Part shown: one piece after another, positions 1 through 7,332 of the stretch
Layout of the letters: each line of letters starts with the position of its first letter
How positions within the stretch are numbered: the first letter of the stretch is position 1
Origin: Nocardioides sp. REDSEA-S33_B3
GTDB taxonomy: Bacteria > Actinomycetota > Actinomycetes > Propionibacteriales > Nocardioidaceae
Direction: 5' to 3'
Length of the DNA stretch: 52,794 bases
Assembly: GCA_001627335.1 (NCBI GenBank)
Contig: LUPK01000052.1
Location: 1 to 52,794, forward strand
Translations under genes and position numbers: made by a program
Notes under the pieces: generated by a model
Databases searched by the model: none
Told to the model about the DNA's origin: nothing
Seen by the model: only the letters and a program-made list of their open reading frames with translations

Positions 1-125
1 CCAAGACCCACCCATCCCCCGACGGGCAATGGGACTACGACCAGCTCACCCCCACCACCTGGCTCTGGACCAGCCCCCACGACCTCCGCTACCTCGTCCA
101 CCCCGACGGCACCACCGAGCTCTGA
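1..125 (+). CDS. HNH endonuclease signature (DUF222/13E12 family) protein, 3' end only
   Basis: Only the last 40 codons are present (frame begins at base 3), ending TGA at 123-125. The visible tail contains TWLWTSPHDLRYLVHPDGT, the usual C-terminus of actinobacterial DUF222 proteins that carry an HNH nuclease domain; these occur in many copies per genome and their role is poorly defined. The HNH residues themselves lie upstream of the window. A near-identical tail lies on the opposite strand at the right edge of the window (52639-52794), where the CRRHHRAK part of the HNH motif is also visible. Identification rests on that comparison plus family memory. Confidence 0.75.
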   Translation, partial: KTHPSPDGQWDYDQLTPTTWLWTSPHDLRYLVHPDGTTEL

Positions 126-193
126 CGCGCACGCTCCGAGCTCGCACAGGGCTGCCCCTGGCAGTCGCTCTCGTGAACCCTCAGACTCTGGGC

Positions 194-616
194 ATGTCTC
201 GGAGCACCCGCCGCGGTTCGCGCCTCTCCTCCCGCCTGGTGGCCACGGCGCTGCTGGCCGGATCCCTGAGCGCCTGTGGCAGCGCGGAGGTCGCGGTCGT
301 CGACGACGTCACCGTCCTGATCGGCGCACGCAGCGGCTCGGGGATGGACGCCCTGCTCCCAGGGCGCCTCGCCGTCGTCGACGGGTGCCTCGGGCTGGAC
401 TACGAGGACGGCGCAGTGTCCTACGTCGTCATCTGGCCGCACGGGACCGAGGTCGTGCGGGACAGCCCGCTGACCATCGCCCTCCCGGACGGCGAGGAGC
501 ACCAGCTCGGCGACCAGCTCTCGGTGGGCGGCGGCGAGTCGTCGTCCCCGACGGCCGGTGGCATCGACGTCGAGGAGGAGTGCCCCGGCGCGGCCGTCTG
601 GCTGGGCAGCGACTGA
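194..616 (+). CDS. small putative lipoprotein of unknown function
   Basis: 140 residues. The N-terminus has an Arg-rich start (MSRSTRRGSR), a hydrophobic stretch and a lipobox LSAC, with the acceptor Cys near residue 28, so it is probably a lipid-anchored extracytoplasmic protein. The mature part is acidic and small, with no domain I recognise; two further Cys (DGCLG and EEECPG) could form a disulfide. The ATG at 194 was chosen because the signal peptide begins there and a -10-like CAGACT sits at 182-187, exactly -12 to -7, which suggests a leaderless transcript. The frame is open further upstream, but that part overlaps the HNH gene and looks non-coding. Confidence 0.7.
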   Translation: MSRSTRRGSRLSSRLVATALLAGSLSACGSAEVAVVDDVTVLIGARSGSGMDALLPGRLAVVDGCLGLDYEDGAVSYVVIWPHGTEVVRDSPLTIALPDGEEHQLGDQLSVGGGESSSPTAGGIDVEEECPGAAVWLGSD

Positions 617-646
617 CCGACGCCTCCGTGCGGCACGATGGCGCGC

Positions 647-1813
647 ATGCGTGCGGTGAGCTGTGAAGGCGGAGAGCTGTCCCTGGTCGACCTGCCCGAC
701 CCCGAGCCGGGACCTGGCCAGCTGGTGCTGCGGGTGCGGCGTACCGGGATCTGCGGCTCCGACCTGCACGCCCGACGGCACGCCGATGAGCTGGCGGCGG
801 TGATGGACGAGCTGGCCTACGCCCACAGCATCCGCTCCACCGAGCCGACGGTCCTCGGGCACGAGCTGTGCGGCGAGGTCGTCGCGCAGGGCCGCGGCAC
901 CGCGCGCTCCTTCCCGCTGGGCTCCCGCGTCGTGGCCTTCCCCCTCGTCCGCGGCACCGAGGGCGTGCACCCGGTCGGGCTGTCGCCGCTGGCGCCGGGC
1001 GGGTACGCCGAGCAGGTGCTGGTCGAGGCGTCGATGTCCCACCGCGTGCCGGACGCCCTCGACGACGACCTGGCGGCGCTGACCGAGCCGATGGCGGTGG
1101 CGCTGCACGCCGTGCGCCGAGGCGAGGTCGGGAAGCGCGACACCGCGATCGTGCTGGGCTGCGGTCCGGTGGGCCTGGCGGTCGTCCTGCTGCTCAAGTC
1201 GCGCGGGGTGCGCACCGTCGTGGCCAGCGACCCCTCGGCCGCGCGCCGCCGGCTCGCACGCGACTGCGGGGCCGACGTGGTGGTGGACCCCAGGGTGGAG
1301 TCCCCGTGGACGGCGGCCCCCGGCCGCGGGTGGCGTACGACGGCGCCGGAGCTGCTCGACTTCGCGGTCAGCACCATGGAGCGACTGCGCAGGGTGCCCG
1401 GCTGGCAGCACGTGAACCGGGCCGCCGAGCTCGCCGGGGCGGCCGACCAGCCCGCACCGGTCGTGTTCGAGTGCGTCGGCGTCCCCGGGATGCTCGAGCA
1501 GGTGCTGACCGAGGCACCACTGGCGTCGCGGGTCGTGGTGGTCGGCGTCTGCATGGCGCCCGACACGATCCGGCCCTCGATGGCGGTCAACAAGGAGCTC
1601 GACCTGCGCTTCGTGCTCGGCTACACGCCGCTGGAGTTCCACGACACGCTGCAGCTGCTCGCCAAGGGCAGCGTCGACCCGTCGCCACTGCTCACCGGTG
1701 TGGTCGGTCTCGAGGGCGTGCCCGCGGCGTTCGACGCCCTCGAGGCAGCCGACCGGCACGCGAAGATCCTCATCGACCCGAGGCTCACGGGCGCCGAGGT
1801 GCGCCTCCGCTGA
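647..1813 (+). CDS. zinc-dependent medium-chain alcohol dehydrogenase family protein
   Basis: About 388 residues. The N-terminal GroES-like fold carries the catalytic-zinc signature GICGSD and GHE. The Rossmann domain has the nucleotide motif LGCGPVG. The product should be an NAD(P)-dependent oxidoreductase of alcohols or polyols; the substrate is not evident. Odd feature: the four-cysteine structural-zinc lobe usual in this superfamily is absent; the segment between RVVAF and GGYAEQ has no Cys. The start is uncertain: ATG 638 (MARMRAV) or ATG 647 (MRAV). I prefer 647 because family members usually begin MRAV and a weak -10-like CACGAT precedes it. It stands alone, convergent with the response regulator that ends 4 bp downstream. 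Confidence 0.85.
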   Translation: MRAVSCEGGELSLVDLPDPEPGPGQLVLRVRRTGICGSDLHARRHADELAAVMDELAYAHSIRSTEPTVLGHELCGEVVAQGRGTARSFPLGSRVVAFPLVRGTEGVHPVGLSPLAPGGYAEQVLVEASMSHRVPDALDDDLAALTEPMAVALHAVRRGEVGKRDTAIVLGCGPVGLAVVLLLKSRGVRTVVASDPSAARRRLARDCGADVVVDPRVESPWTAAPGRGWRTTAPELLDFAVSTMERLRRVPGWQHVNRAAELAGAADQPAPVVFECVGVPGMLEQVLTEAPLASRVVVVGVCMAPDTIRPSMAVNKELDLRFVLGYTPLEFHDTLQLLAKGSVDPSPLLTGVVGLEGVPAAFDALEAADRHAKILIDPRLTGAEVRLR

Positions 1814-1817
1814 CCCG

Positions 1818-2468
1818 CTAGAGCAGCCGTCGGTCCGAGGCCCAGCGCGTCAGCTCGTGGCGCGAGGACAGCTGCAGCTTGCGCAGCACCGAGGACATGT
1901 GGGTCTCGACGGTCTTGATGGAGATGAACAGCTCCTTGGCGACCTCCTTGTAGGCGTAGCCGCGCGCGATCAGCCGCATCACCTCCCGCTCTCGCTCGGT
2001 GAGCCGGTCGAGGTCCTCGTCGACCGCGGCCACCTCGATCGACCCGGCGAACGCGTCGAGCACGAAGCCGGCCAGTCGCGGGCTGAAGACGGCGTCACCG
2101 TCCGCGACCCGTCCGATCGCCGCGACGAGCTCCGGCCCGGTGATCGTCTTGGTGACGTAGCCGCGCGCCCCGCCGCGGATGGTGCCGATGACGTCCTCGG
2201 CCGCGTCACTGACCGACAGCGCGAGGTAGCGGGTGTCGGGGTGCGGACGCCGCCTCATGACCTCCGCTCCCCCGCCGCCGGGCAGGTGCACGTCGAGCAG
2301 CACGACCTCGGGTCGGTGGGTCGCGATCGCCGCGACGGCCTCGTCGACGTCGGCCGCCTCGGCCACCACCTCGACCCGGCCCTCGCCGGCGGCGGCCAGC
2401 TCGGCGCGCACCCCGGCGCGGAACATCGCGTGGTCGTCGACGACCACGACGCGGACGGGCTGGCTCAC
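1818..2468 (-). CDS. LuxR/NarL-family two-component response regulator
   Basis: 216 residues. The receiver domain has the acidic pair D11/D12 and phospho-acceptor D59 (VVLLDVHLP). A flexible linker follows, then a C-terminal LuxR-type helix-turn-helix (LTEREREVMRLIARGY ... IKTVETHMSSVLRKL). The GTG start overlaps the stop of the upstream sensor kinase by four bases (GTGA), so the pair is translationally coupled and almost certainly cognate. It probably activates envelope-stress genes, with the divergent PspC/LiaF-like gene at 3900 as a plausible target; that target is inferred from context only. Confidence 0.92.
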   Translation of the reverse strand: MSQPVRVVVVDDHAMFRAGVRAELAAAGEGRVEVVAEAADVDEAVAAIATHRPEVVLLDVHLPGGGGAEVMRRRPHPDTRYLALSVSDAAEDVIGTIRGGARGYVTKTITGPELVAAIGRVADGDAVFSPRLAGFVLDAFAGSIEVAAVDEDLDRLTEREREVMRLIARGYAYKEVAKELFISIKTVETHMSSVLRKLQLSSRHELTRWASDRRLL

Positions 2469-3766
2469 GGGCTCTCCTCCTGCGGTTCACCGGGCTCGGA
2501 CTCACGGGGCTGGCGCGGCATTGCGAGGCGCACCTCGGTGCCCTCGCCCGGCGCGGTGCGGACCTCGGCGCGGCCGCCGTGACGGGTCATCCGGTCCACG
2601 ATGCTGCCGCGGACGCCCTGCCGGTCCTCGGGGACCGAGTCGAGGTCGAAGCCGGCGCCCCGGTCGCGGACGAACACCTCGACCAGGCTCGGCCCGACCT
2701 CGGCGTACACGTCCACGCGGCCGGTGCCGGCGTGCTTCGCGGCGTTGGTGACCGCCTCGCGGGTCGCGGCGACCAGCGGCCGCAGTCCCTCGGTCATCGG
2801 GCACTCCCCCACGACGACCACGTCGACGCTGATGCCGTGGGCGTCCTCGAGCTCGGCGGTCACCGCGCGCAGCGCGCCGGAGACGGTCGCGGCGTCGGTG
2901 GTGTCGCCGGCGAAGAGCCAGGCCCGCAGGTCGCGCTCCTGGGCGCGGGCCAGCCGCGCGACGGTCGGCCCGTCGTGGGCCGACTTCTGGATCAGGGCGA
3001 GCGTCTGCAGCACCGAGTCGTGCAGGTGCGCAGCCACGTCGGCCCGCTCCTGCGAGCGCACCCGCTCCTCGCGCTCGGCGCTGAGGTCGGAGGCCAGGCG
3101 GTAGACCCACGGCCCCACCACGACGGCCAGCGCCGCGACGCCGAGCAGGGCGGCGACCAGCACACCCTGCGCCTGGCCGCCGTTGTCGAAGCCGACGATG
3201 AAGACCGCGGCCACGAGCAGCAGCCCGCCCGCCGCGATCCGCGCGTACGACGCCCAGCCACCGGACCCCAGGACGACCCGCACCGGATCGACCCGGCCGG
3301 TAGTGTCCAGCCACCGCTCGCGCTGCGCCTCGTCGGCCTGGCGCCACAGCAGCGCGACGCCGGTGAGGCCGATCGCGATCGGCCAGAACACCGCGCCCCG
3401 GCCGAGCGTGGCCTCGAGCAGCAGCACCGCGCCCAGGGCCAGCGCCGCGAGCGCGACCGCGGGCCCGACGTCCTGCAGGCGGCGCGACCGGCCCGGTCGC
3501 CGGCCGCCGCGGGTGGCGCTCGCGAGCCCGGGCGGCTCCTCCTCGAAGCGTGCGTCGGCCGGGAGGACCAGCCACAGCCCGGCGTACATCGCGATGCCCA
3601 TGCCCCCGAGCACGGCCGCGAGCAGCATCGCCACCCGCACCCACACCACCGGCACCGCCAGGTGGCGCGCCAGGCCCGCGCAGACACCGCCCAGCACGGG
3701 GTCACGGGTGTCGCGGAAGGCCTTGCGCGGCGCGCGGTCCGCGGGCGGGACATGGGTGGAGGTCAT
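2465..3766 (-). CDS. PspC-domain sensor histidine kinase
   Basis: 433 residues. The N-terminus is a PspC domain (about residues 10-70, RDPVLGGVCAGLARHLAVP then a membrane segment), followed by several more hydrophobic helices. The kinase core is of the HisKA_3 type, with phospho-acceptor His about residue 249 (AAHLHDSVLQTL), then a HATPase domain with NAAKHA (N box) and DRGAGFD (G1 box). Such kinases sense membrane state in actinobacteria and pair with NarL-type regulators, as here. The ATG at 3766 begins the PspC domain and has GATGGT at -12 to -7 (leaderless pattern). The frame remains open upstream but overlaps the divergent promoter region. Confidence 0.92.
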   Translation of the reverse strand: MTSTHVPPADRAPRKAFRDTRDPVLGGVCAGLARHLAVPVVWVRVAMLLAAVLGGMGIAMYAGLWLVLPADARFEEEPPGLASATRGGRRPGRSRRLQDVGPAVALAALALGAVLLLEATLGRGAVFWPIAIGLTGVALLWRQADEAQRERWLDTTGRVDPVRVVLGSGGWASYARIAAGGLLLVAAVFIVGFDNGGQAQGVLVAALLGVAALAVVVGPWVYRLASDLSAEREERVRSQERADVAAHLHDSVLQTLALIQKSAHDGPTVARLARAQERDLRAWLFAGDTTDAATVSGALRAVTAELEDAHGISVDVVVVGECPMTEGLRPLVAATREAVTNAAKHAGTGRVDVYAEVGPSLVEVFVRDRGAGFDLDSVPEDRQGVRGSIVDRMTRHGGRAEVRTAPGEGTEVRLAMPRQPRESEPGEPQEESP

Positions 3767-3899
3767 GGCCCGACCATCGTCACACAGGGGCAGGGGACCC
3801 ACCACGGGGATCGACCCCTGCCCGACCCCGGGGGTGCGACCCCGAGGACCAGGGTTGTCCCCGATGGTGCCGGGGACGCCCTGGCGCCAGGCTGGAGCC
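3767..3899. promoter_or_regulatory. divergent promoter region of the PspC two-component module
   Basis: 133 bp between the sensor-kinase operon (leftward) and the PspC/LiaF-like operon (rightward). -10-like hexamers lie at 3773-3778 (GATGGT, minus strand) and 3888-3893 (CAGGCT, plus strand), each six bases from its start codon. A shared regulatory site for the response regulator would be expected here, but no clear inverted repeat stands out by eye. Confidence 0.5.
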
Positions 3900-5141
3900 A
3901 TGACCGAGACACCGACCTCTCCACCTGGCCCGGCCGGCCCGCCGCCCCCGGGTGACGACCAGGGCCCCCGCACCTCCGGCGAGGAGGTGCGCGACCTGGG
4001 CCGCATCCGCCGCTCCACCACCGACAACAAGGTGGCCGGTGTGGCCGGGGGCCTGGCCCGCCACCTCGACGTGGACCCGGTGATCCTGCGGGTGGCGTTC
4101 GTGGTGCTCACCTTCTTCGGCGGCGCCGGGTTGATCGCCTACGCCGCCGGCTGGCTGCTGCTGCCGATGGACGACGGGTCCGAGGGCGTGATCCGGATGG
4201 AGGACCGCAACCGCGCGGTCGTCCTGACCATCGTCACGGTGCTCGCCGGCCTGGCGATCGTCGCCGAGCTGGCTGGGGACGCCTGGGGGCCGTTCTGGTT
4301 CCCGTGGCAGCTGGCCGCGGTCGCGGTGATCGCCGCGGTGCTCATCAACCGGCACGAACGGCGCCGCTCGGCACCCCCGGCGCCGCCCCAGCACGGGCCC
4401 CAGCACGGGCCTCAGCACGGGCCTCAGCACGGGTACGGCCAGTCCGCCCAGGGCTGGGTCGGCGAGCAGGCACCGCAGCAGACGTGGGTGGCGCCACAGC
4501 AGACCTGGGTGGCGCCCCCGCCGCCCGTGGTCCGGGACCCGCGCCGTCGCGGACCGCGACTGTTCTGGTTCACCGCCGCCCTGGTCACGCTGGCGCTCGG
4601 CGTCCTGGGCACCGTCGACCTGGCGGGGGCCTCCGTGGCCGACGGCGCCTACCCCGCGCTCGCGCTGGGCGTGATCGGCACGATGCTCGTCGTCGGCTCC
4701 TTCTTCGGCCGCGCCGGCGGGCTCATCCTGGTCGGCCTGCTCACCGTGCCGGTCCTCCTCGGCGCGACCGCCGCCGACCGGATCGACACCGAGCCGCTGC
4801 AGGAGGCGCCGACGAGCGCGGCGTCGCTGGACCCGTCGTACCGGATGGGCGTCGGCGAGCTGGTCATCGACCTGCGCGACATCGAGGACCTCGACGAGCT
4901 CGACGGCCGGGTCCTCGACATCACCGTGCAGGTCGGGCGGATCGAGGTGCTGGTCCCCCGCGACCTCACCGTCGAGGCGACGGCCACGGTGCACGGGCCC
5001 GGCGAGATCCGGCTCTTCGGGGAGCAGCGCGGCGGGATCGACACGCAGGCCACCGAGACGCACGACGGCGGTCCGGGCAGCCCGGTGCTGCAGCTGGACG
5101 CCGAGACCAACCTGGGAGAGATCGTGGTGAGGACCCGATGA
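3900..5141 (+). CDS. PspC domain protein with LiaF-like C-terminal domain
   Basis: 413 residues. A Pro-rich cytoplasmic N-terminus leads into a PspC domain (about 40-95, TDNKVAGVAGGLARHLDVDP and a membrane helix). Next come a second hydrophobic region, a low-complexity linker with QHGP and APQQTWV repeats, more transmembrane helices, and a C-terminal beta-rich domain (MGVGELVIDL ... GRIEVLVP ... GEIRLFG) resembling the LiaF/YvqF C-terminal domain. LiaF-type proteins modulate a cognate LiaS-like sensor, so this is probably the accessory or target protein of the divergent kinase/regulator pair. The ATG at 3900 fits the leaderless spacing. The gene is coupled by an ATGA overlap to the next one. 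Confidence 0.88.
   Translation: MTETPTSPPGPAGPPPPGDDQGPRTSGEEVRDLGRIRRSTTDNKVAGVAGGLARHLDVDPVILRVAFVVLTFFGGAGLIAYAAGWLLLPMDDGSEGVIRMEDRNRAVVLTIVTVLAGLAIVAELAGDAWGPFWFPWQLAAVAVIAAVLINRHERRRSAPPAPPQHGPQHGPQHGPQHGYGQSAQGWVGEQAPQQTWVAPQQTWVAPPPPVVRDPRRRGPRLFWFTAALVTLALGVLGTVDLAGASVADGAYPALALGVIGTMLVVGSFFGRAGGLILVGLLTVPVLLGATAADRIDTEPLQEAPTSAASLDPSYRMGVGELVIDLRDIEDLDELDGRVLDITVQVGRIEVLVPRDLTVEATATVHGPGEIRLFGEQRGGIDTQATETHDGGPGSPVLQLDAETNLGEIVVRTR
4389..4436 (+). repeat. four tandem 12-bp repeats (QHGP-coding)
   Basis: Four consecutive 12-bp units beginning CAGCACGGG at 4389, 4401, 4413 and 4425 encode QHGP-QHGP-QHGP-QHGY in the linker of the PspC/LiaF-like protein. The period is a multiple of three, so copy-number change would keep the frame. 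Confidence 0.9.
4470..4511 (+). repeat. two tandem 21-bp repeats (APQQTWV-coding)
   Basis: Two 21-bp units differing at a few bases encode APQQTWV twice in the same linker, 33 bp after the 12-bp repeats. Confidence 0.85.
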
Positions 5142-5404
5142 GCGAGCACGTGCAGGAGCCGGAGCAGATGCAGGAGCAGAAGCCGACGATCTGGGAGGCC
5201 GGCCGCCACCCGGTCAACATCGGCCAGCTGGTGATGGGCCTGACGTTCCTCGGCCTGGTCGCGGTGTGGGCGCTGTTCACCACCGACGCCGTGGACGGCG
5301 GCGACGTGCGCTGGCTGCTGCCGGTGCCGTTCGTCCTGGCCGGGGCCGCGGGCCTGGTGGCCAGCGCCGTGTCGGGCGCCGCCCGACGCGACCGCTGGAG
5401 CTAG
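5138..5404 (+). CDS. small two-helix membrane protein, partner of the PspC protein
   Basis: 88 residues. A polar, Glu/Gln-rich N-terminus (about 30 residues) is followed by two hydrophobic helices (NIGQLVMGLTFLGLVAVWALF and LLPVPFVLAGAAGLVASAV) and a short basic tail. The ATG overlaps the PspC gene stop (ATGA), so it is co-translated with it and probably belongs to the same envelope-stress module. No specific function is recognisable. Confidence 0.85.
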   Translation: MSEHVQEPEQMQEQKPTIWEAGRHPVNIGQLVMGLTFLGLVAVWALFTTDAVDGGDVRWLLPVPFVLAGAAGLVASAVSGAARRDRWS

Positions 5405-5410
5405 CCGCGC

Positions 5411-6463
5411 TCAGACCTCGAGCAGGTCGCGGGCGGCCAGGCAGAGCTCGGGCTGGTCGGTGATGAGCCCGTCGACCCCCATCTCCAGCAGCAGCGCGGC
5501 GTAGCCCCGCAGGTCACCGTGGCCGGCGGGGCCGTCGCCGCCCCGGAACGCCGCGGGCAGGAAGCGGTCCTCGGCACGCAGCGTCCACACGTGCACCGAG
5601 AGCCACTCACGGTGCGCGTCGCGGACCAGCCGGGTCGGCAGCACCCGGTCACCCGCGTCGTGGGCCACCAGGGAGTGCCGGGCGCCGATGCCGTCGGCGT
5701 ACCGCTCGACCAGGGCCAGCCCGGCCGGAGTGACCAGGTCCGCGAAGGTCCGCGGGTCGCCGGTCATCGCCCAGTCCGCGGGCCGCTCGTCGAGCCGCTC
5801 GACCAGCTGGATCAGCGGCACCCGGGTCCGGCCGGCCAGCGAGCGCAGCACCGTCGGCTCGAAGCTCATCACGCTGACCCGCGAGCGGCTGTGGTCGCGG
5901 CGGTGGCGGCGCAGGTCGTCCAGCAGCGGCTCGGCCAGGTCCAGGCCGAGGGACGCGGAGTGGGCGGGGTCCTTGAGCTCGACCAGCACGCCGACGCTGC
6001 GGCCGTGCCGCGCGGACTCCTCGGCCAGCATCGTGAGGACCTCGTCGAAGGTCGGCACCCCCAGCACGCCGTCGTACGCCGCTGAGCCGGCGCGCAGGGC
6101 GGGCCAGCGCTCGCGCGCACGCACCAGCCGGACCTCGTCGAGGGTGAGGTCCTCGACGAACCAGCCCTCCACGGGGCGGCCGTCGACCACCCGGGTGCTG
6201 CGCCGGTGCGCGAGCTCGGGACGGTCCGCCACGTCGGTGGTCACCGAGAGCTCGCTCTCGTGCCGGGCCACCAGCACCCCGTCGGCGGTGCTCACGAGGT
6301 CGAGCTCGATCTCGTCGGCGCCGAGGGCGATGGCGTGGCGGTAGGCCTCGAGGGTGTGCTCGGGCCGGTGGCCGCTGGCGCCGCGGTGACCGGCGACGGC
6401 CGGCGTGACGGCCAGCGAGGACGTGCGGCGCACCGCGAGCCGGGAGACGGGTGTGGTGGTCAC
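5411..6463 (-). CDS. glycerophosphodiester phosphodiesterase family protein
   Basis: 350 residues. It has the GDPD TIM-barrel signature HRGASGHRPEHTLEAY near the N-terminus, with metal/catalytic residues ADEIELDL, and ends TDQPELCLAARD, typical of the family. It hydrolyses glycerophosphodiesters to sn-glycerol-3-phosphate and an alcohol. No classical signal peptide is evident, so it is likely cytoplasmic or membrane associated. The GTG at 6463 has CACCGT at -12 to -7. GlpD at 33475-35205 could oxidise the product, though the two genes are far apart. Confidence 0.93.
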   Translation of the reverse strand: MTTTPVSRLAVRRTSSLAVTPAVAGHRGASGHRPEHTLEAYRHAIALGADEIELDLVSTADGVLVARHESELSVTTDVADRPELAHRRSTRVVDGRPVEGWFVEDLTLDEVRLVRARERWPALRAGSAAYDGVLGVPTFDEVLTMLAEESARHGRSVGVLVELKDPAHSASLGLDLAEPLLDDLRRHRRDHSRSRVSVMSFEPTVLRSLAGRTRVPLIQLVERLDERPADWAMTGDPRTFADLVTPAGLALVERYADGIGARHSLVAHDAGDRVLPTRLVRDAHREWLSVHVWTLRAEDRFLPAAFRGGDGPAGHGDLRGYAALLLEMGVDGLITDQPELCLAARDLLEV

Positions 6464-6488
6464 CCCGCCACGGTGCGAGCCCCGACCC

Positions 6489-6511
6489 TCACCCCGGCGA
6501 CGCCGGGGTGA
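6489..6511 (-). terminator. hairpin downstream of npdG
   Basis: A perfect 10-bp stem (TCACCCCGGC / GCCGGGGTGA) with a 3-nt loop lies 34 bp past the npdG stop on the minus strand. There is no U-run, as is common in actinobacteria. Confidence 0.6.
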
Positions 6512-6545
6512 ACGGTCGGGTGAACGTCAGGTGATCAGTGGCCCC

Positions 6546-7235
6546 TCAGTGGCCCTCGAGGCCGGTGATGCGCAGACCGGCGTGGGTCTTGTACTTGCGG
6601 TTGATCGAGATCAGCACGGCCGTGAACGGCTCGAGCTGGCGCGCGAGGCGCAGCTTGCCGCCGTCGATGCCGCGGCGACCGGTGACCGAGGCGGCGAGGT
6701 CCATCGCGACCTCCTTGGCCTCGAGCACGTCGCCGACGACGAGGACGTCCTCGTCGAGGAAGTCGTCCTCGCCCCACAGCAGGACGGCGGAGACGTTGTG
6801 GAAGGCGCCGACCACGGTGGCCTCGGGCTGCAGGCGCTGGGCCTCCTCGGCGGCCGAGCCCTCGCCGCCGTCGACGACGCGGCCGTGGGCGCCGCGCTTG
6901 TCGAAGGCCAGCGGGTTCACGCAGGAGATGACGGTCTTGCCGGCCAGCGGCAGCGAGGCGACGAGCTCGTCGTGGCCGTCGTAGGGGACGGCGAGCAGCA
7001 CGACGTCGGCCTGCTCGCAGGCGTCGGCGTTGGCGGCCCCGGTGACGGTGCCGGCACCCTCGACGCCAGCGAGGCGCTCGGTGACCTCGGCCGCGACCGG
7101 GACGGCCTTCTCGGCGGCCCGGGAGCCGAGCACCACGTCGTGGCCGGCACGGGCGAAGCGGTAGCCCAGCCCCTTGCCCTGGGGGCCGGTGCCTCCCATG
7201 ACGGCGACGCGGTAGGTGGTGGGGGTCTCGCTCAC
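6546..7235 (-). CDS. npdG: NADPH-dependent F420 reductase (F420H2:NADP+ oxidoreductase)
   Basis: 229 residues. A Rossmann start RVAVMGGTGPQGKGLGYRFARAGHDVVLGSR matches the NpdG/FNO family, which exchanges hydride between NADPH and the deazaflavin F420. Further family features are DVVLLAVPYDGH, ISCVNPLAFD and VGAFHNVSA. In bacteria it mainly supplies F420H2 to F420-dependent reductases, which fits two LLM oxidoreductases and FbiC within the same 10 kb. The GTG start at 7235 is preceded by a purine-rich ribosome binding site (GGAGAGG). It is divergent from the acyltransferase gene. Confidence 0.93.
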   Translation of the reverse strand: MSETPTTYRVAVMGGTGPQGKGLGYRFARAGHDVVLGSRAAEKAVPVAAEVTERLAGVEGAGTVTGAANADACEQADVVLLAVPYDGHDELVASLPLAGKTVISCVNPLAFDKRGAHGRVVDGGEGSAAEEAQRLQPEATVVGAFHNVSAVLLWGEDDFLDEDVLVVGDVLEAKEVAMDLAASVTGRRGIDGGKLRLARQLEPFTAVLISINRKYKTHAGLRITGLEGH

Positions 7236-7332
7236 GAGTGGTCCTCTCCTGGACGCGGACGGGTCGTGCCGGATCTTCGCACCCGCTGCTCACCCTGCCG
7301 ACGTGGAGCCAACCCTTGATACCGTCGCGGGC

